Program-made: the position numbers and the translations under genes
Origin: DASQZK01 sp963809925
GTDB taxonomy: Bacteria; Bacteroidota; Bacteroidia; Bacteroidales; GCA-2748055
Assembly: GCA_963809925.1 (NCBI GenBank)
Contig: CAWELH010000005.1
Location: forward strand, 410,790-474,789
Length of the DNA stretch: 64,000 nucleotides
Reading direction: 5' to 3'
The notes under the pieces: generated by a model
What the model was told of the DNA's origin: nothing
Database searches by the model: none
Seen by the model: only the letters and a program-made list of their open reading frames with translations
Part shown: piece by piece, positions 46,502 through 54,815 of the stretch
Layout: each line of letters begins with the position of its first letter
Position numbering within the stretch: the first letter of the stretch is position 1

Positions 46502-48049
46502 TTATTCCGATACTTGAAGATTCCCTGGAAGCAGATCTTCCAATTTCTGAACTGAGTAATCAGGGATAATGGTAAGAACCTTTTTTAGCCAGGCAAAAGG
46601 CTCTACATTGTTGATCTTGCATGTTCCCAGAAAAGAGTATATCATGGCGGCTTGCTGGGCAGCTTTCCCGAAAGATCGGGACAAGCTATGACTGCCTGCG
46701 AACATATAATTTTTTCTTCCGAGTGCGACCGGGCGAATGCTATTCTCGATTAGATTATTGTCGATCTCCCATTTTCCGTTTTCTGTATACCTGACCAGCC
46801 TTTTCCATAGCGTTAAGGTGTAGGTTAATGCTTTTCCAATAGCACTCTTGGGAAGTACTTCCGGTAACTGTTCTTTCATCCAGGATTCCATTTCCTGTAG
46901 TATTGGGACTGCCTTTTCCTGACGTAAGCTTTTTCTTTCCTGGTAAGTTAAACCTTCTTCACGGGCCTGGCGCTCTATGGCATAGAGTTGCTGTATCTTT
47001 CCCAAAGCATACTCTGCCCTGTCAGGATCATTGTCCTTGGACTGTTCAAATTTCCGCCTGGAATGTGCCATGCACGATAATAAGGTTATTCCTTCCTTTT
47101 TTTCAAATTCATTATAGGCAGCATACCCATCGCTTTGTAATGCTCCCTGGTATGATTGTAAAAAATCTTCCGGTCCCGCTCGTTCCCGACTTCTCCGGTA
47201 ATCAAAACATACCCTTTTGTGCTCCGGTGAGTAATAGACCCAGTGGTAACCTTTATGTGTGGCTCCCGGCTTATCTTTGGTCAGTACCGGGATAGGCGTT
47301 TCATCGGCCATAAGATAATCACTCTCAAGGACTTTCTTTACTAAGGTCTCATACAGCGGTTCGAGCAAACGGCAGGATGCCGTAAACCAACCACTAATGG
47401 TCGATTCGGCGATGGTAATATCCTGACGCTTGAACTGCCCGGCCTGACGGTAAAATGGCAGATGATCCACGAACTTGCTGATCAGTAGATGGCTCAGCAG
47501 TCCCGGTCCGGCATTGCCTTTAGGTATGGGAAGGCTGGGCAGTTCAGCCACTACAATTTTTTCTTCTGCCGGCAGTACATACTTGGGACGGATATACCGT
47601 TCCACATAAAATTTACCCGGCACATACTCCAGAACTTCGGTGACCAGTTCTCCGATCTTTTTTGCCTGGGTAATATCTTCAGTAGGTTCTATGACATGGT
47701 CTTCACGATGCAGGTGTGACGGCAATTCAAGACGTTTGGCCGATCCTTTGTTCCCTTCCGACTTCTTGCGGTTATAAGTGATCTCTTCGGTTTGTGGCTC
47801 AGCCGCCAGAGGGGGGGCCATACCCAAATCCAGGCTTAACTGTCCCGGATCACTGGCAACATAGCGTTCACTTTTACTGCCAAAGATCATCCTTTTAAGC
47901 TGGGCAAGTTCCTGTTTCAGGTACATATTTTCTGCCAGTAACTCCTGGTATTGTGCCAGAGAAACAACCTGAGTTTCGGATGATATTTCCTGCCCGTTTT
48001 GCATATAGCAAATTTGGCAAAAAAATCCCTGTAACCCTAATATTTTCAA
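46502..48049 (-). CDS. tnpC: IS66 transposase TnpC
   Basis: A 515-aa DDE transposase: N-terminal coiled coil (YQELLAENMYLKQELAQLKR), the IS66 signature KRMIFGSKSERYV, a zinc-finger-like stretch, DDE residues in LMADETPIPVL and LQSDGYAAYNEF and WEIDNNLIENSIRP, and a C-terminal NVEPFAWLKKVL extension. Length is normal. Partner of the two small IS66 proteins upstream. Confidence 0.95.
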   Translation of the reverse strand: MKILGLQGFFCQICYMQNGQEISSETQVVSLAQYQELLAENMYLKQELAQLKRMIFGSKSERYVASDPGQLSLDLGMAPPLAAEPQTEEITYNRKKSEGNKGSAKRLELPSHLHREDHVIEPTEDITQAKKIGELVTEVLEYVPGKFYVERYIRPKYVLPAEEKIVVAELPSLPIPKGNAGPGLLSHLLISKFVDHLPFYRQAGQFKRQDITIAESTISGWFTASCRLLEPLYETLVKKVLESDYLMADETPIPVLTKDKPGATHKGYHWVYYSPEHKRVCFDYRRSRERAGPEDFLQSYQGALQSDGYAAYNEFEKKEGITLLSCMAHSRRKFEQSKDNDPDRAEYALGKIQQLYAIERQAREEGLTYQERKSLRQEKAVPILQEMESWMKEQLPEVLPKSAIGKALTYTLTLWKRLVRYTENGKWEIDNNLIENSIRPVALGRKNYMFAGSHSLSRSFGKAAQQAAMIYSFLGTCKINNVEPFAWLKKVLTIIPDYSVQKLEDLLPGNLQVSE

Positions 48050-48058
48050 GGGTTTTTA

Positions 48059-48428
48059 TTAAGAAGCAATGAGCTGATTGTTGATAAAATACCGCCTTCT
48101 TTGTTTGGATTTTTCAATCATAATTCCCTCGATCATAAGCATCAGTGACGACCAGGTGATCTGACAGGTTTTCTCGCCGGGTTTTACCTTTGGAACTTCG
48201 AAAGTACCTCGCTCAAGTCGCTTGTAATACAACACAAATCCACCCTGTTCCCAGTGAAGCAATTTGATCTTGTCACGCTGGCGGTTTACAAAGACGAACA
48301 CTTCACCGGTCACCGGTCTGCGCCCAAGCTCCATGGTGAACCAGTCCGCACAGACCGTCAAAGCCTTTGCGCATATCTGTCGGCCCGGCATAAAAGTAAT
48401 ACCGGTAGGTCGAGGTCAGGGTAAACAT
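48059..48428 (-). pseudogene. tnpB: IS66 TnpB (Orf2), frameshifted
   Basis: The gene should start at 48428 (MFTLTSTYRYYFYAG, DMRKGFDGLCGLVH), but that frame diverges near the CCATGG at 48331-48336. The rest (ELGRRPVTGEVFVFVNRQRD to the end) is in another phase, with a spurious ATG at 48391. One extra base explains this. TnpB is needed for IS66 transposition, so the element is probably immobile unless complemented. Confidence 0.85.
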
Positions 48429-48442
48429 CCTAATTACCGTAC

Positions 48443-48739
48443 TTACAGGTTGACCAGTTGCTTCAGGAGCCGAAGGTCAGGTGCCGGAAGCTGAACGATC
48501 ACGCCGTTGGGATATCGGATCTCTATAACCCTGGCTCCGGAAGAAGATATTTCAATCGGGATAAAACCTGAAGTTTTTTCCTGTTCTCGCTGCCGGTATT
48601 TTTTCTGCCAATAATGAAAGGTGGCCAACTTAATTTCATGTTCCTGACAAAAAACTTTTTGAGTTTGGTTGCTATCCTGCCATTTTTCTATGAGGGAAAA
48701 CATTTTCTCCTGCTGTTGTTCTCTTTGCTCCTTTTTCAT
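48443..48739 (-). CDS. tnpA: IS66 TnpA (Orf1)
   Basis: A 98-aa helix-turn-helix protein: MFSLIEKWQDSNQTQKVFCQ, EIKLATFHYWQKKYR is the HTH, and the C-terminal half (FIPIEISSSGARVIEIRYPN) is the usual IS66 Orf1 tail. It is intact and precedes tnpB by 14 bases. Confidence 0.92.
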   Translation of the reverse strand: MKKEQREQQQEKMFSLIEKWQDSNQTQKVFCQEHEIKLATFHYWQKKYRQREQEKTSGFIPIEISSSGARVIEIRYPNGVIVQLPAPDLRLLKQLVNL

Positions 48740-48886
48740 AAATTCATGCTTTGGAGCAAAGCTAACTTATCAGGTGTGTTTTTTCAAGATGCAGTTGGCC
48801 GAAGGCTTACAGAAAAAATCTATCCTAAAAGTACTTAATGCCCTGATCAGGGATTTTAATGCCAGGCAGGCTTATGTGTTATAACT

Positions 48887-48916
48887 AAAAAGCCCCGGGT
48901 GTCCGAGGCTTTTTTG
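48887..48916. terminator. bidirectional terminator
   Basis: AAAAAGCC (48887-48894) pairs with GGCTTTTT (48907-48914), with A and T runs on the two sides. It lies ten bases after the putative immunity gene stop (minus). Confidence 0.6.
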
Positions 48917-48925
48917 TATTCTATT

Positions 48926-49348
48926 TTACTTCAACCTTTTAACTATGTCTTGTATTGGTATTAGACGCTTGCTCCAATACACAATCGCTGCATCATAACC
49001 GACCGATTCTTCTTTTTGGGTGGCATCAAAAATATACAATGTGCCTCGGTTAGGGGTATTGTTACGATTGAATCGGTCCTTTTCCAAATCAAAGTATTCT
49101 TTTTTATTACTTTTAGCACCACTATGAATAAATCCAACTTTTTTCCCTGTAAAATCAAATCCATTTAAATTTTCTTTGAAAACTACATTGAAATAAGCAC
49201 TTTCATAACTATTTAACATTGATGACCCATCAACGCCCATTTTATCCAACTGATTCAAAATATCCTTTGGAATGGCATTAAAGTTTAATACTTGTCCGAA
49301 TAAATTTATACTGGAAAATAACATCATTGTAATTGCTAAATATTTCAT
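48926..49348 (-). CDS. exported protein downstream of Rhs tip, putative immunity protein (module A)
   Basis: A 140-aa protein starting at ATG 49348 with a signal peptide (MKYLAITMMLFSSINLFGQ). The longer frame to 49501 overlaps the Rhs tip and is not plausible. The mature part is mixed alpha/beta (SYESAYFNVVFKENLNGFDF, GYDAAIVYWSKRLIP); I recognise no family. It starts 11 bases after the toxin-tip stop, the standard toxin-immunity arrangement, and module B has a similar exported protein at the same place. Immunity is inferred from position. Export would suit a toxin acting in the periplasm. Confidence 0.6.
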   Translation of the reverse strand: MKYLAITMMLFSSINLFGQVLNFNAIPKDILNQLDKMGVDGSSMLNSYESAYFNVVFKENLNGFDFTGKKVGFIHSGAKSNKKEYFDLEKDRFNRNNTPNRGTLYIFDATQKEESVGYDAAIVYWSKRLIPIQDIVKRLK

Positions 49349-49359
49349 AATCTTATTAT

Positions 49360-50298
49360 TTATGGGATTTGATAAAGATACGGACTTGAATACAGCCCTA
49401 ATTGCCTGATAAGTAATTGAAAATTTAACATATGTGGATGGAAGGCATACAAGGTTAGAACCCCTGCCCTCCATAAAGCCCTTGTAGTATGCCCTACACA
49501 ACTGTTAAGAAGTAAATCCCAGCGAGTTATACCAGATGCGTATTTGCTTATTGCAGTAGTGCTAACATTGTCCAACTCAACTGACCAAGTGCCTTTTGCG
49601 CCTAAATATGTTTCCCAATTTACATCTGCCCCTTTAATGGAGTTTTGCCATGTTTCTGATAAACTCGCAGCATTTTGAACTTGACTGTCTGGGCCAACAG
49701 ATACCAGCGTATTGCCATTCTCGTCAGTTATGGAACTGTGTCCCCACCACTCGTGTCCATCCTTTGTCGATGCAGAATTGACTTTAAAATTTTGACCTCC
49801 TCCACTGAATAACGAAACAACATCTGACAAATTCGCCAAAGCTCCAAAGCCATATCCAATATTAGCTAAAGCATTATTGCCCTTCTTACCTAAATAGCCC
49901 AATTCACCAGTACCAAAATCATAAGAAGCTACTCCAAAACTAACACTGGGCTGTATCATTCCCCCGCTCAGGGCAGACATTCCCATCGAATTAAACATTG
50001 AACTATAAGTAATTCCCATCGTGTTCGCCATAACCCCACCTCCTGCTGCAATAGTAGCCCCTGAATATCCTGAAAGTCCTCCAACAGTTGCCCACCCAGC
50101 ATATAGGCGTAAGTCTGCCAATCTTCTAAATCGTATCCTTTAGCATCAGCAATTTTATATCCTGTATAACCCTCCTATGGCTGTACCAACTCCAATGCCA
50201 ATCTTTACCATTAATGGCAATGCAGCCCAAAAAAACTCTCCGCTCGGGTCAGTATAGATTAGTGGGTTATTCAGGCAATAGGTGTACCAGTAAAGCCA
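49360..50298 (-). pseudogene. orphan Rhs C-terminal tip with permuted papain-like toxin domain (module A)
   Basis: Reading on the minus strand: WYTYCLNNPLIYTDPSGEFF (end of the Rhs core) and a glycine-rich membrane-like linker (GGLSGYSGATIAAGGGV), then a toxin domain. Two frameshifts (near 50175, extra base in GGAGGGTT; near 50103, missing base in GGTGGGCA) interrupt the N-terminal part; the open frame 49360-50121 begins at a non-ATG codon. The toxin region has GHEWWGHSSITDENGNTLVS and LLNSCVGHTTRALWRAGV: His before Cys, as in circularly permuted NlpC/P60-type peptidases. This is a tip without a full-length Rhs gene, so it looks like a displaced toxin cassette. Confidence 0.7.
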
Positions 50299-50403
50299 CT
50301 TTTTACATCAGGTTTCTGGCTTTTCAATGACCAGGTGCCAGGCTTTTTTTCAAAGAACGTTATTACCCTAAAGATACATATTTTCTTTTTTCAACTGAAA
50401 GCG

Positions 50404-50417
50404 TTTTCAATTGAAAA
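50404..50417. repeat. TTTTCAATTGAAAA palindrome (module A)
   Basis: One of several copies of this 14-bp palindrome scattered in both modules; others are at 60001, 60621 and 62604, and variants lie at 50387, 53597 and 60028. Confidence 0.7.
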
Positions 50418-50514
50418 GAAAAAATCACCTGGATTTCCAGTAACAACCCATCGCTCGCTTGAATGTGGGGAGAGCTTTCTTTTTTACAGGGTTTTTCTTT
50501 GGGGTAATGGTTAA

Positions 50515-50796
50515 CTAAATCGTTTCGATTAATTTAATAGTCCATTTACCAGGTAAATTCTTGGTTACCCATTCAGTACATTTTTGATAAACACCTTCTT
50601 CAGAATGGTCCATGAACTGTTCCAGTTTCATGTCCACTTGGATTTCATTTCCCTCTGACCAATTTCCACTCCTTACATAGTAAAGTACTCCGCCGAAGTA
50701 GTAACCATTTGTATGTGATGACACATACACTTTAAAAAGTCCGTTCTGGTGGTCTAAAATATAAACCTTTGTCCAGTTGATGTAATTTTTTTTCAT
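50515..50796 (-). CDS. hypothetical protein (93 aa)
   Basis: MKKNYINWTKVYILDHQNGL begins an ORF with aromatic-rich beta strands (YVSSHTNGYYFGGVLYYVRS) and a helical end (CTEWVTKNLPGKWTIKLIET). The start has AT-rich upstream sequence typical for the phylum. No domain is recognised. It sits between the orphan Rhs tip and the palindrome and is probably cargo of module A. Confidence 0.6.
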   Translation of the reverse strand: MKKNYINWTKVYILDHQNGLFKVYVSSHTNGYYFGGVLYYVRSGNWSEGNEIQVDMKLEQFMDHSEEGVYQKCTEWVTKNLPGKWTIKLIETI

Positions 50797-51473
50797 GTCG
50801 TAAAAATTTTAATTGTTTATAATTATTATACTCATAAATAGTGGAGAGTTTCAAAAAATCACATTTTCCTGAAAATATTTTTTGCTGCAGTAATTTAGAC
50901 AAAACTTTAAAGTATGGCTTAATTTTGGCTTAGATACAGACCCAGCGAGCGCGAGGGGAAGTGTCAAGGTTTTTGGGATATTTTTTTGATTCAATTAAAA
51001 ATAAAAAAACAGCATCAAAAAAATATTCCAAAATTCATTTTAACCTTGACTGTGCGAGGGCGGAAGCTAACTTGACTAAGCCAAAGTTTTAAGACTGCAG
51101 GATGGATCCAGCGGAGTGGATCTCCAGGTGAATGACCAGGATAGATATCCGCTTGGTTATAAGATTGTGAGAAGGATTATTAATATTATAATAACAATGA
51201 TGATACTACGGTAGGTAGGGTTAACACATTTCACTTTAAATAATTTACCAATCTCAACATTCAACTTTTCATTTTTTTTCATAAATATCCTTTTCTATAT
51301 TATAGTCTCCGACTGACTCAAAGTTTCCACTTTTCCCAAAATAAGTAGTGTTTTAATAATGCAATAAATCTGCTTATTAAGCACAATAAAGTGTCTTATT
51401 AATGCAAGGTATAAAATGGGGATCTTCAAAAAAAGGACAACCTTTGTCAGGCTGGCAGGGTGAGGCCGAGCGG
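50797..51473. other. non-coding part of module A
   Basis: No gene. It contains the large imperfect palindrome at 50885-51100 and AT-rich DNA up to the paired recombination-site-like repeats at 51474-51567. Confidence 0.5.
50885..51100. repeat. ~216-bp imperfect nested palindrome (module A)
   Basis: Outer arms share CTGCAGT, AAAACTTT and GGCTTAG; inner arms share TCAAGGTT and ATATTTTTTTGAT. Module B has a palindrome of the same architecture at 60082-60280 with different base pairs (for example AACCGCTTAG/CTAAGCGGTT). It could be a structured RNA or a DNA hairpin. Confidence 0.65.
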
Positions 51474-51500
51474 CTATTTAACATAGTGTCACATTATAGG
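51474..51500. other. dif/attC-like site, left half (module A)
   Basis: The complement has arms CCTATAATG and TATGTTAAATAG around a 6-base core (TGACAC). It pairs with 51540-51567 in inverted orientation; TATGTTAA resembles the XerD arm of dif. Confidence 0.55.
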
Positions 51501-51539
51501 GCAGATTTGGTTTTTGAGCGGTGAGTTTGTGTGACTGTG

Positions 51540-51567
51540 CCTATAATGCCGCATTATGTTAATATAG
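51540..51567. other. dif/attC-like site, right half (module A)
   Basis: CCTATAATG, core CCGCAT, TATGTTAATATAG. Same arms as the left half, inverted, 39 bp away; it lies 190 bp after the stop of the second recombinase. Confidence 0.55.
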
Positions 51568-51756
51568 CTTTGGGTAATTTTTTCGGGCGTGTCTTTTTGC
51601 ATGAAGCGTTGGCGTAGCTCTTTGTTTTTTGGCTTTTACCTTATACAATTAAACAACCCAAAAGCCAACAAAACAATGTGCTGCAAGCGGGTGGGAGCAA
51701 AAAGCAAGACGGAAAAAATTTCAGAAGGGCACGGCAGCGGGGAGTTCGGGGGATCG

Positions 51757-52644
51757 TTATTTAAGCGGATGGAACAGTTCCAGTTGCTTTGCCAGATCAG
51801 TCAGATCCTGACTACGGTAATTTTCAGTGCTCCGGATGCTCTTATGCCCGGCCATGTACTGAACCTGCCGGATGTTATTTGTTTTGAGCCAGTTCATTAT
51901 CACACTTGCCCTGAGCTGTCGGCTGTCTTTTATTTCAGGGTGGATCCTCTTTACTGCTTCAACTATTTTACAGATCATGTCACTGGATTTCTTCGACGGG
52001 AAGATACAGGACGATTGCAGGTTCCGTTTTTCAAGCAGCTTCTGACGGGTTTCTTCAAGGTAGGTTTTAATTGGTAAGATCTGGTTTGATTGTAGTTTCA
52101 GAGTTCTTGAGTTGCTGTTTCTGCCTGATGGGATATAAATTTTACCTTCACTAAGATTAACATGGTCGGTTTCAAGCTTGGCGATCTCCCCACTGTCCAG
52201 CCCCTGGTAAATCATTAGTCCTAAGATCACCGTGTTACGTTGATGCAATAGCCTTGCAATTGCTGTCCCATGATTCCACAAAGGAAGACTGCTAAAGCCC
52301 TGGTATATCTTCTCAAGCTGCACCGGGGATAATATTTCCGGGAGGACCTTCTTGCCGCTTTGTCTTATCCTGATTCGCTTTATTATGTTTTGAGCTGTAA
52401 TTCGCGATTCTGTAAGGTAATCGTAGTAAATCCGGATTGAGTTGATTTCTCTTATTATGCTTTGTTTTTCAATGCCTCTTTCCCTTTCACTATCAATGAA
52501 CTGTAGAACCTGATTGTAGGTGATATCACCGGGATTTATGTTTTGCTTGGTGCACCAGCTTTTAAAACAGTTTACATGGCTGTCCTGCACCCGGATGCTC
52601 TTTTTAGAGTAACCGTTTTTCTGTCGGTATTCTTTAAAGTTCAT
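51757..52644 (-). CDS. tyrosine recombinase homologue 2, catalytically degenerate (module A)
   Basis: A 295-aa protein with an N-terminal SAM-like domain and a C-terminal tyrosine-recombinase fold. Tyr is kept (MAGHKSIRSTENY), as are the Gly-His and an Arg in DSRQLRASV, but Arg-I is replaced (GLDSGEIAKL against GLRxxE) and the second His of HxxRH is Ser. The copy in module B shows the same losses, so this looks like a conserved non-catalytic or architectural partner. Its ATG overlaps the end of recombinase 1 by 11 bases. Confidence 0.85.
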   Translation of the reverse strand: MNFKEYRQKNGYSKKSIRVQDSHVNCFKSWCTKQNINPGDITYNQVLQFIDSERERGIEKQSIIREINSIRIYYDYLTESRITAQNIIKRIRIRQSGKKVLPEILSPVQLEKIYQGFSSLPLWNHGTAIARLLHQRNTVILGLMIYQGLDSGEIAKLETDHVNLSEGKIYIPSGRNSNSRTLKLQSNQILPIKTYLEETRQKLLEKRNLQSSCIFPSKKSSDMICKIVEAVKRIHPEIKDSRQLRASVIMNWLKTNNIRQVQYMAGHKSIRSTENYRSQDLTDLAKQLELFHPLK

Positions 52645-53587
52645 TAGCTAAATGGGTATAGATCTGCGTGCTCTCAAGACTTGCATGACCGAGGAACTTC
52701 TTGATCATTTCGATTTCCATTCCTGATTGCAGCAGGTGTGTTGCTATCAAGTGACGAAGAGTGTGAAGCGATGGCCTCTTGCTCTGCAGTCCGGGACTGC
52801 CACTGTTTTTTACAAGCCTGTCAAGTCTTGCTGATAATGCCTGGTCGCTGCAGCTGCCACCGAACTGGTTGATAAAAAAGGATTCTGTCCCCGACTGGTT
52901 CCTGTCAAGTAAAAGATTCCGGCCGTCTTGTAAATATTCCGTGAGGTAATTCAGATTGCTGCCGGTTACCGGGACATATCTTTCCTTGCAACCCTTGCCT
53001 TTTCGAACAAAAACTAATTTTCTTTCGGTTAATATATCGCTTACCATGAGGTTCGTGCCTTCGCTTTTTCTCAGGCCACAGCCGTAATAAACTCCGAGCA
53101 TTGCCCGGTCCCGCTGCTGTATGGCTCTCTGATACTCTTTAGTTTCTGCCCTGGCAAACCATTTTTGCATATAGGTTGCTTCATAGAGAGAACTGATTTC
53201 CTGAAGTGTAAGGACGACTCTTGGCTTATAAAGCTCTTCCATGTACTCGAGGTTATCCGGGACCATGGTTGCTGTTGCGGATTGCCTTAAATATTCTAAG
53301 CACTTGTTTCCAGAGCTTATCCCAACGTTTATACTGGCATTCATAAGACCGGACCCGGAGAGCTTGTTCTCCCGCCTTTTAAGATACCTGACAAACCGTT
53401 CTGTCTTATCCCTTGCAGCCTGATCCATGGCACTGATATCACATCGTTCCAGGTACAATAAGAACTCCCGGATGTTTCGCTTCCTGGTGGCTATTGTTGC
53501 TTGAGTGCAGCCCAAGGTTTTGAGCCAGCTCAGAAAACCGCCTTCCAGATCTATAAACTGCCTGCTGATTAGCTCTTTAGGATTCAT
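52634..53587 (-). CDS. tyrosine recombinase 1, catalytically complete (module A)
   Basis: A 317-aa XerC/D-size recombinase. Catalytic residues are all visible: Arg in YGCGLRKSEG, Lys in FVRKGKGCKERYVPV, HTLRH, Gly-His in LGHASLEST and the Tyr nucleophile in QIYTHLANEL. First gene of the recombinase pair; overlapped by gene 2, so the two are made together. It is separated from the primase gene by the iteron cluster. Confidence 0.93.
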   Translation of the reverse strand: MNPKELISRQFIDLEGGFLSWLKTLGCTQATIATRKRNIREFLLYLERCDISAMDQAARDKTERFVRYLKRRENKLSGSGLMNASINVGISSGNKCLEYLRQSATATMVPDNLEYMEELYKPRVVLTLQEISSLYEATYMQKWFARAETKEYQRAIQQRDRAMLGVYYGCGLRKSEGTNLMVSDILTERKLVFVRKGKGCKERYVPVTGSNLNYLTEYLQDGRNLLLDRNQSGTESFFINQFGGSCSDQALSARLDRLVKNSGSPGLQSKRPSLHTLRHLIATHLLQSGMEIEMIKKFLGHASLESTQIYTHLANEL

Positions 53588-53637
53588 TTAAAAGGGTTTT
53601 CAGTTGAAACAAAAAAAGTATGGCTGCTTGTCCCCCT

Positions 53638-53745
53638 TGTGAAGGTTGTGAAGGTTCACTAAAAAACGTCTGTAGTCTTTATCTGGTGGCTATTTCCACC
53701 TTCACACCGGGGCTTGTGAAGGTCGTGTGAAGGTCATGTGAAGGT
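53638..53745. repeat. six 9-bp iterons TGTGAAGGT (module A)
   Basis: Units at 53638, 53647, 53698 (inverted), 53715, 53726 and 53737: two adjacent direct copies, one inverted, then three at 11-bp steps. Module B has six units in the same arrangement at 62644-62749. An iteron cluster beside a primase/ATPase gene suggests a replication origin or a binding site for an element-encoded protein. Confidence 0.75.
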
Positions 53746-53975
53746 TCCCCTTTCTCTTTTTTCAGATTCTCTAAAATCGCTCCTATGATATCGATGCCGG
53801 ATCTTAACTGATCATAATCATCCCAGATCATGATCTCGTATTCAATGCCCGGCTTATTGCTACGGCTGACGCATCGCACCAGCCCCCTTGCTTCAAGTTC
53901 ATTTAAACGTCTTTGCAGTTCCATCGGGTGCATGCGGTAATGACGGCGGATCTCTTTGGCGTAAAAAGTTTTCAC
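53679..53975 (-). pseudogene. winged-helix tail of the primase/ATPase gene (module A, cut by stop codon)
   Basis: TFYAKEIRRHYRMHPMELQR with IMIWDDYDQL is homologous to the C-terminal part of the module B protein (TFIADTSRNN... FYAKDIRKYFRLHPMQ). It is in frame with the ATPase ORF upstream but separated from it by a TAA at 54072-54074, where the module B protein has Lys (WANK). Its last codons extend into the iterons, unlike in module B. Confidence 0.7.
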
Positions 53976-54071
53976 GTTCCACTGTTTTATAAGCTCTTTC
54001 AGGCTTTCAAAAAAGTTCCGGGTTTTGCCTCCAAGCCCATCTGATTTACGGAGCAGCGCATCCCGGTACAG

Positions 54072-54815
54072 TTAGTTTGCCCACTCGACATCTTCCAAGG
54101 TGGAGATCAAAAAGATGTTTCCTTCCCTGTCGGTGGTCTTCTTTCTCTGATGCTGGTTCCAGAGGGTCACGGCTTTAATGAGGGTTAGATAGTGGTTTTC
54201 GGTGCGCATCTTTTTAAATACGTGTTGTGGCAGCTCCAGCTTCGGCGCAAAGGGTATTATAACCTCCATGGGCTCGATAAGAAGCTGGCAGGCTTTTAAA
54301 AGATTGATGTTCCCTTCATATTGTTTAATGTTTATAAGCCCTGCAGCTGTCTTGCCCTGGTATTCCAGCACTTCCTTTTCATGCTGCGGGTTCTCTTCTA
54401 TCTGCAACAAAAAACTGCGGTTGGCATTGTCCTCGTAGATCTTGTCCCTGGTTGTTGCACCTGCCACGCATACAGGACCTTCCACATGCAAATAAACCTG
54501 TTTGCTATCGCCTGTCCGGCTGTTGGTCTTTGTGCTGAAGCGGCTTATGCTCTGATTGCTCATCAGTTCCCGGAGCGGTAATAAAGCGTTGTATGCTCCG
54601 TCCAGATCTTCCTGAAGCAGGATCTTGTGCTTTAAAAAGTCCTGGGGCGTGTAGTAAAGTGTATTTTCGCTTAAACTGGTAGTCACATGGATATGCTGTT
54701 TTGGCACTGCGGCGGCCACTCCCTGCAACAGGTATGTTTTGCCGCTCCCGGTACTGCCCATGACAATAGCATGCAGAGGGTTTTTAAAGAGCCTGGTCAG
54801 AAAGATGAAGAACAA
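54072..54815 (-). pseudogene. P-loop ATPase part of the primase/ATPase gene (module A)
   Basis: MFFIFLTRLFKNPLHAIVMG is followed by Walker A GSTGSGKTY and a FRLF-like DNA-helicase core (ENTLYYTPQDFLKHKILLQE, Walker B-like), then FLLQIEENPQHEKE. Module B carries the same sequence in one frame with the upstream part. Here a one-base loss near 54832 separates it from the primase, and an in-frame TAA cuts off the tail. The apparent ATG start is only the first methionine after the frameshift. Confidence 0.75.

Larger units (their letters stand above)
46449..48810 (-). mobile_element. IS66-family insertion sequence
   Basis: A 2362-bp element bounded by terminal inverted repeats GTAAGCCTTCGGCTAACTGC (left) and GTAAGCCTTCGGCCAACTGC (right, minus strand). 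It contains tnpA, tnpB and tnpC in standard order. Flanking octamers (TCAAATAA and AGAAAAAA) do not match, so no target duplication is evident. Confidence 0.92.

Noticed and set aside
48811..48884. Gene remnant directly right of IS66
   Set aside because: A 24-codon open tail (ILKVLNALIRDFNARQ) is too short to assign.
50885..51100. Retron or DGR-associated RNA
   Set aside because: No reverse transcriptase gene is present in the window.
53638..53745. CRISPR-like array
   Set aside because: The repeated unit is only 9 bp, with variable short spacing and an inverted copy; no cas genes. Iterons fit better.
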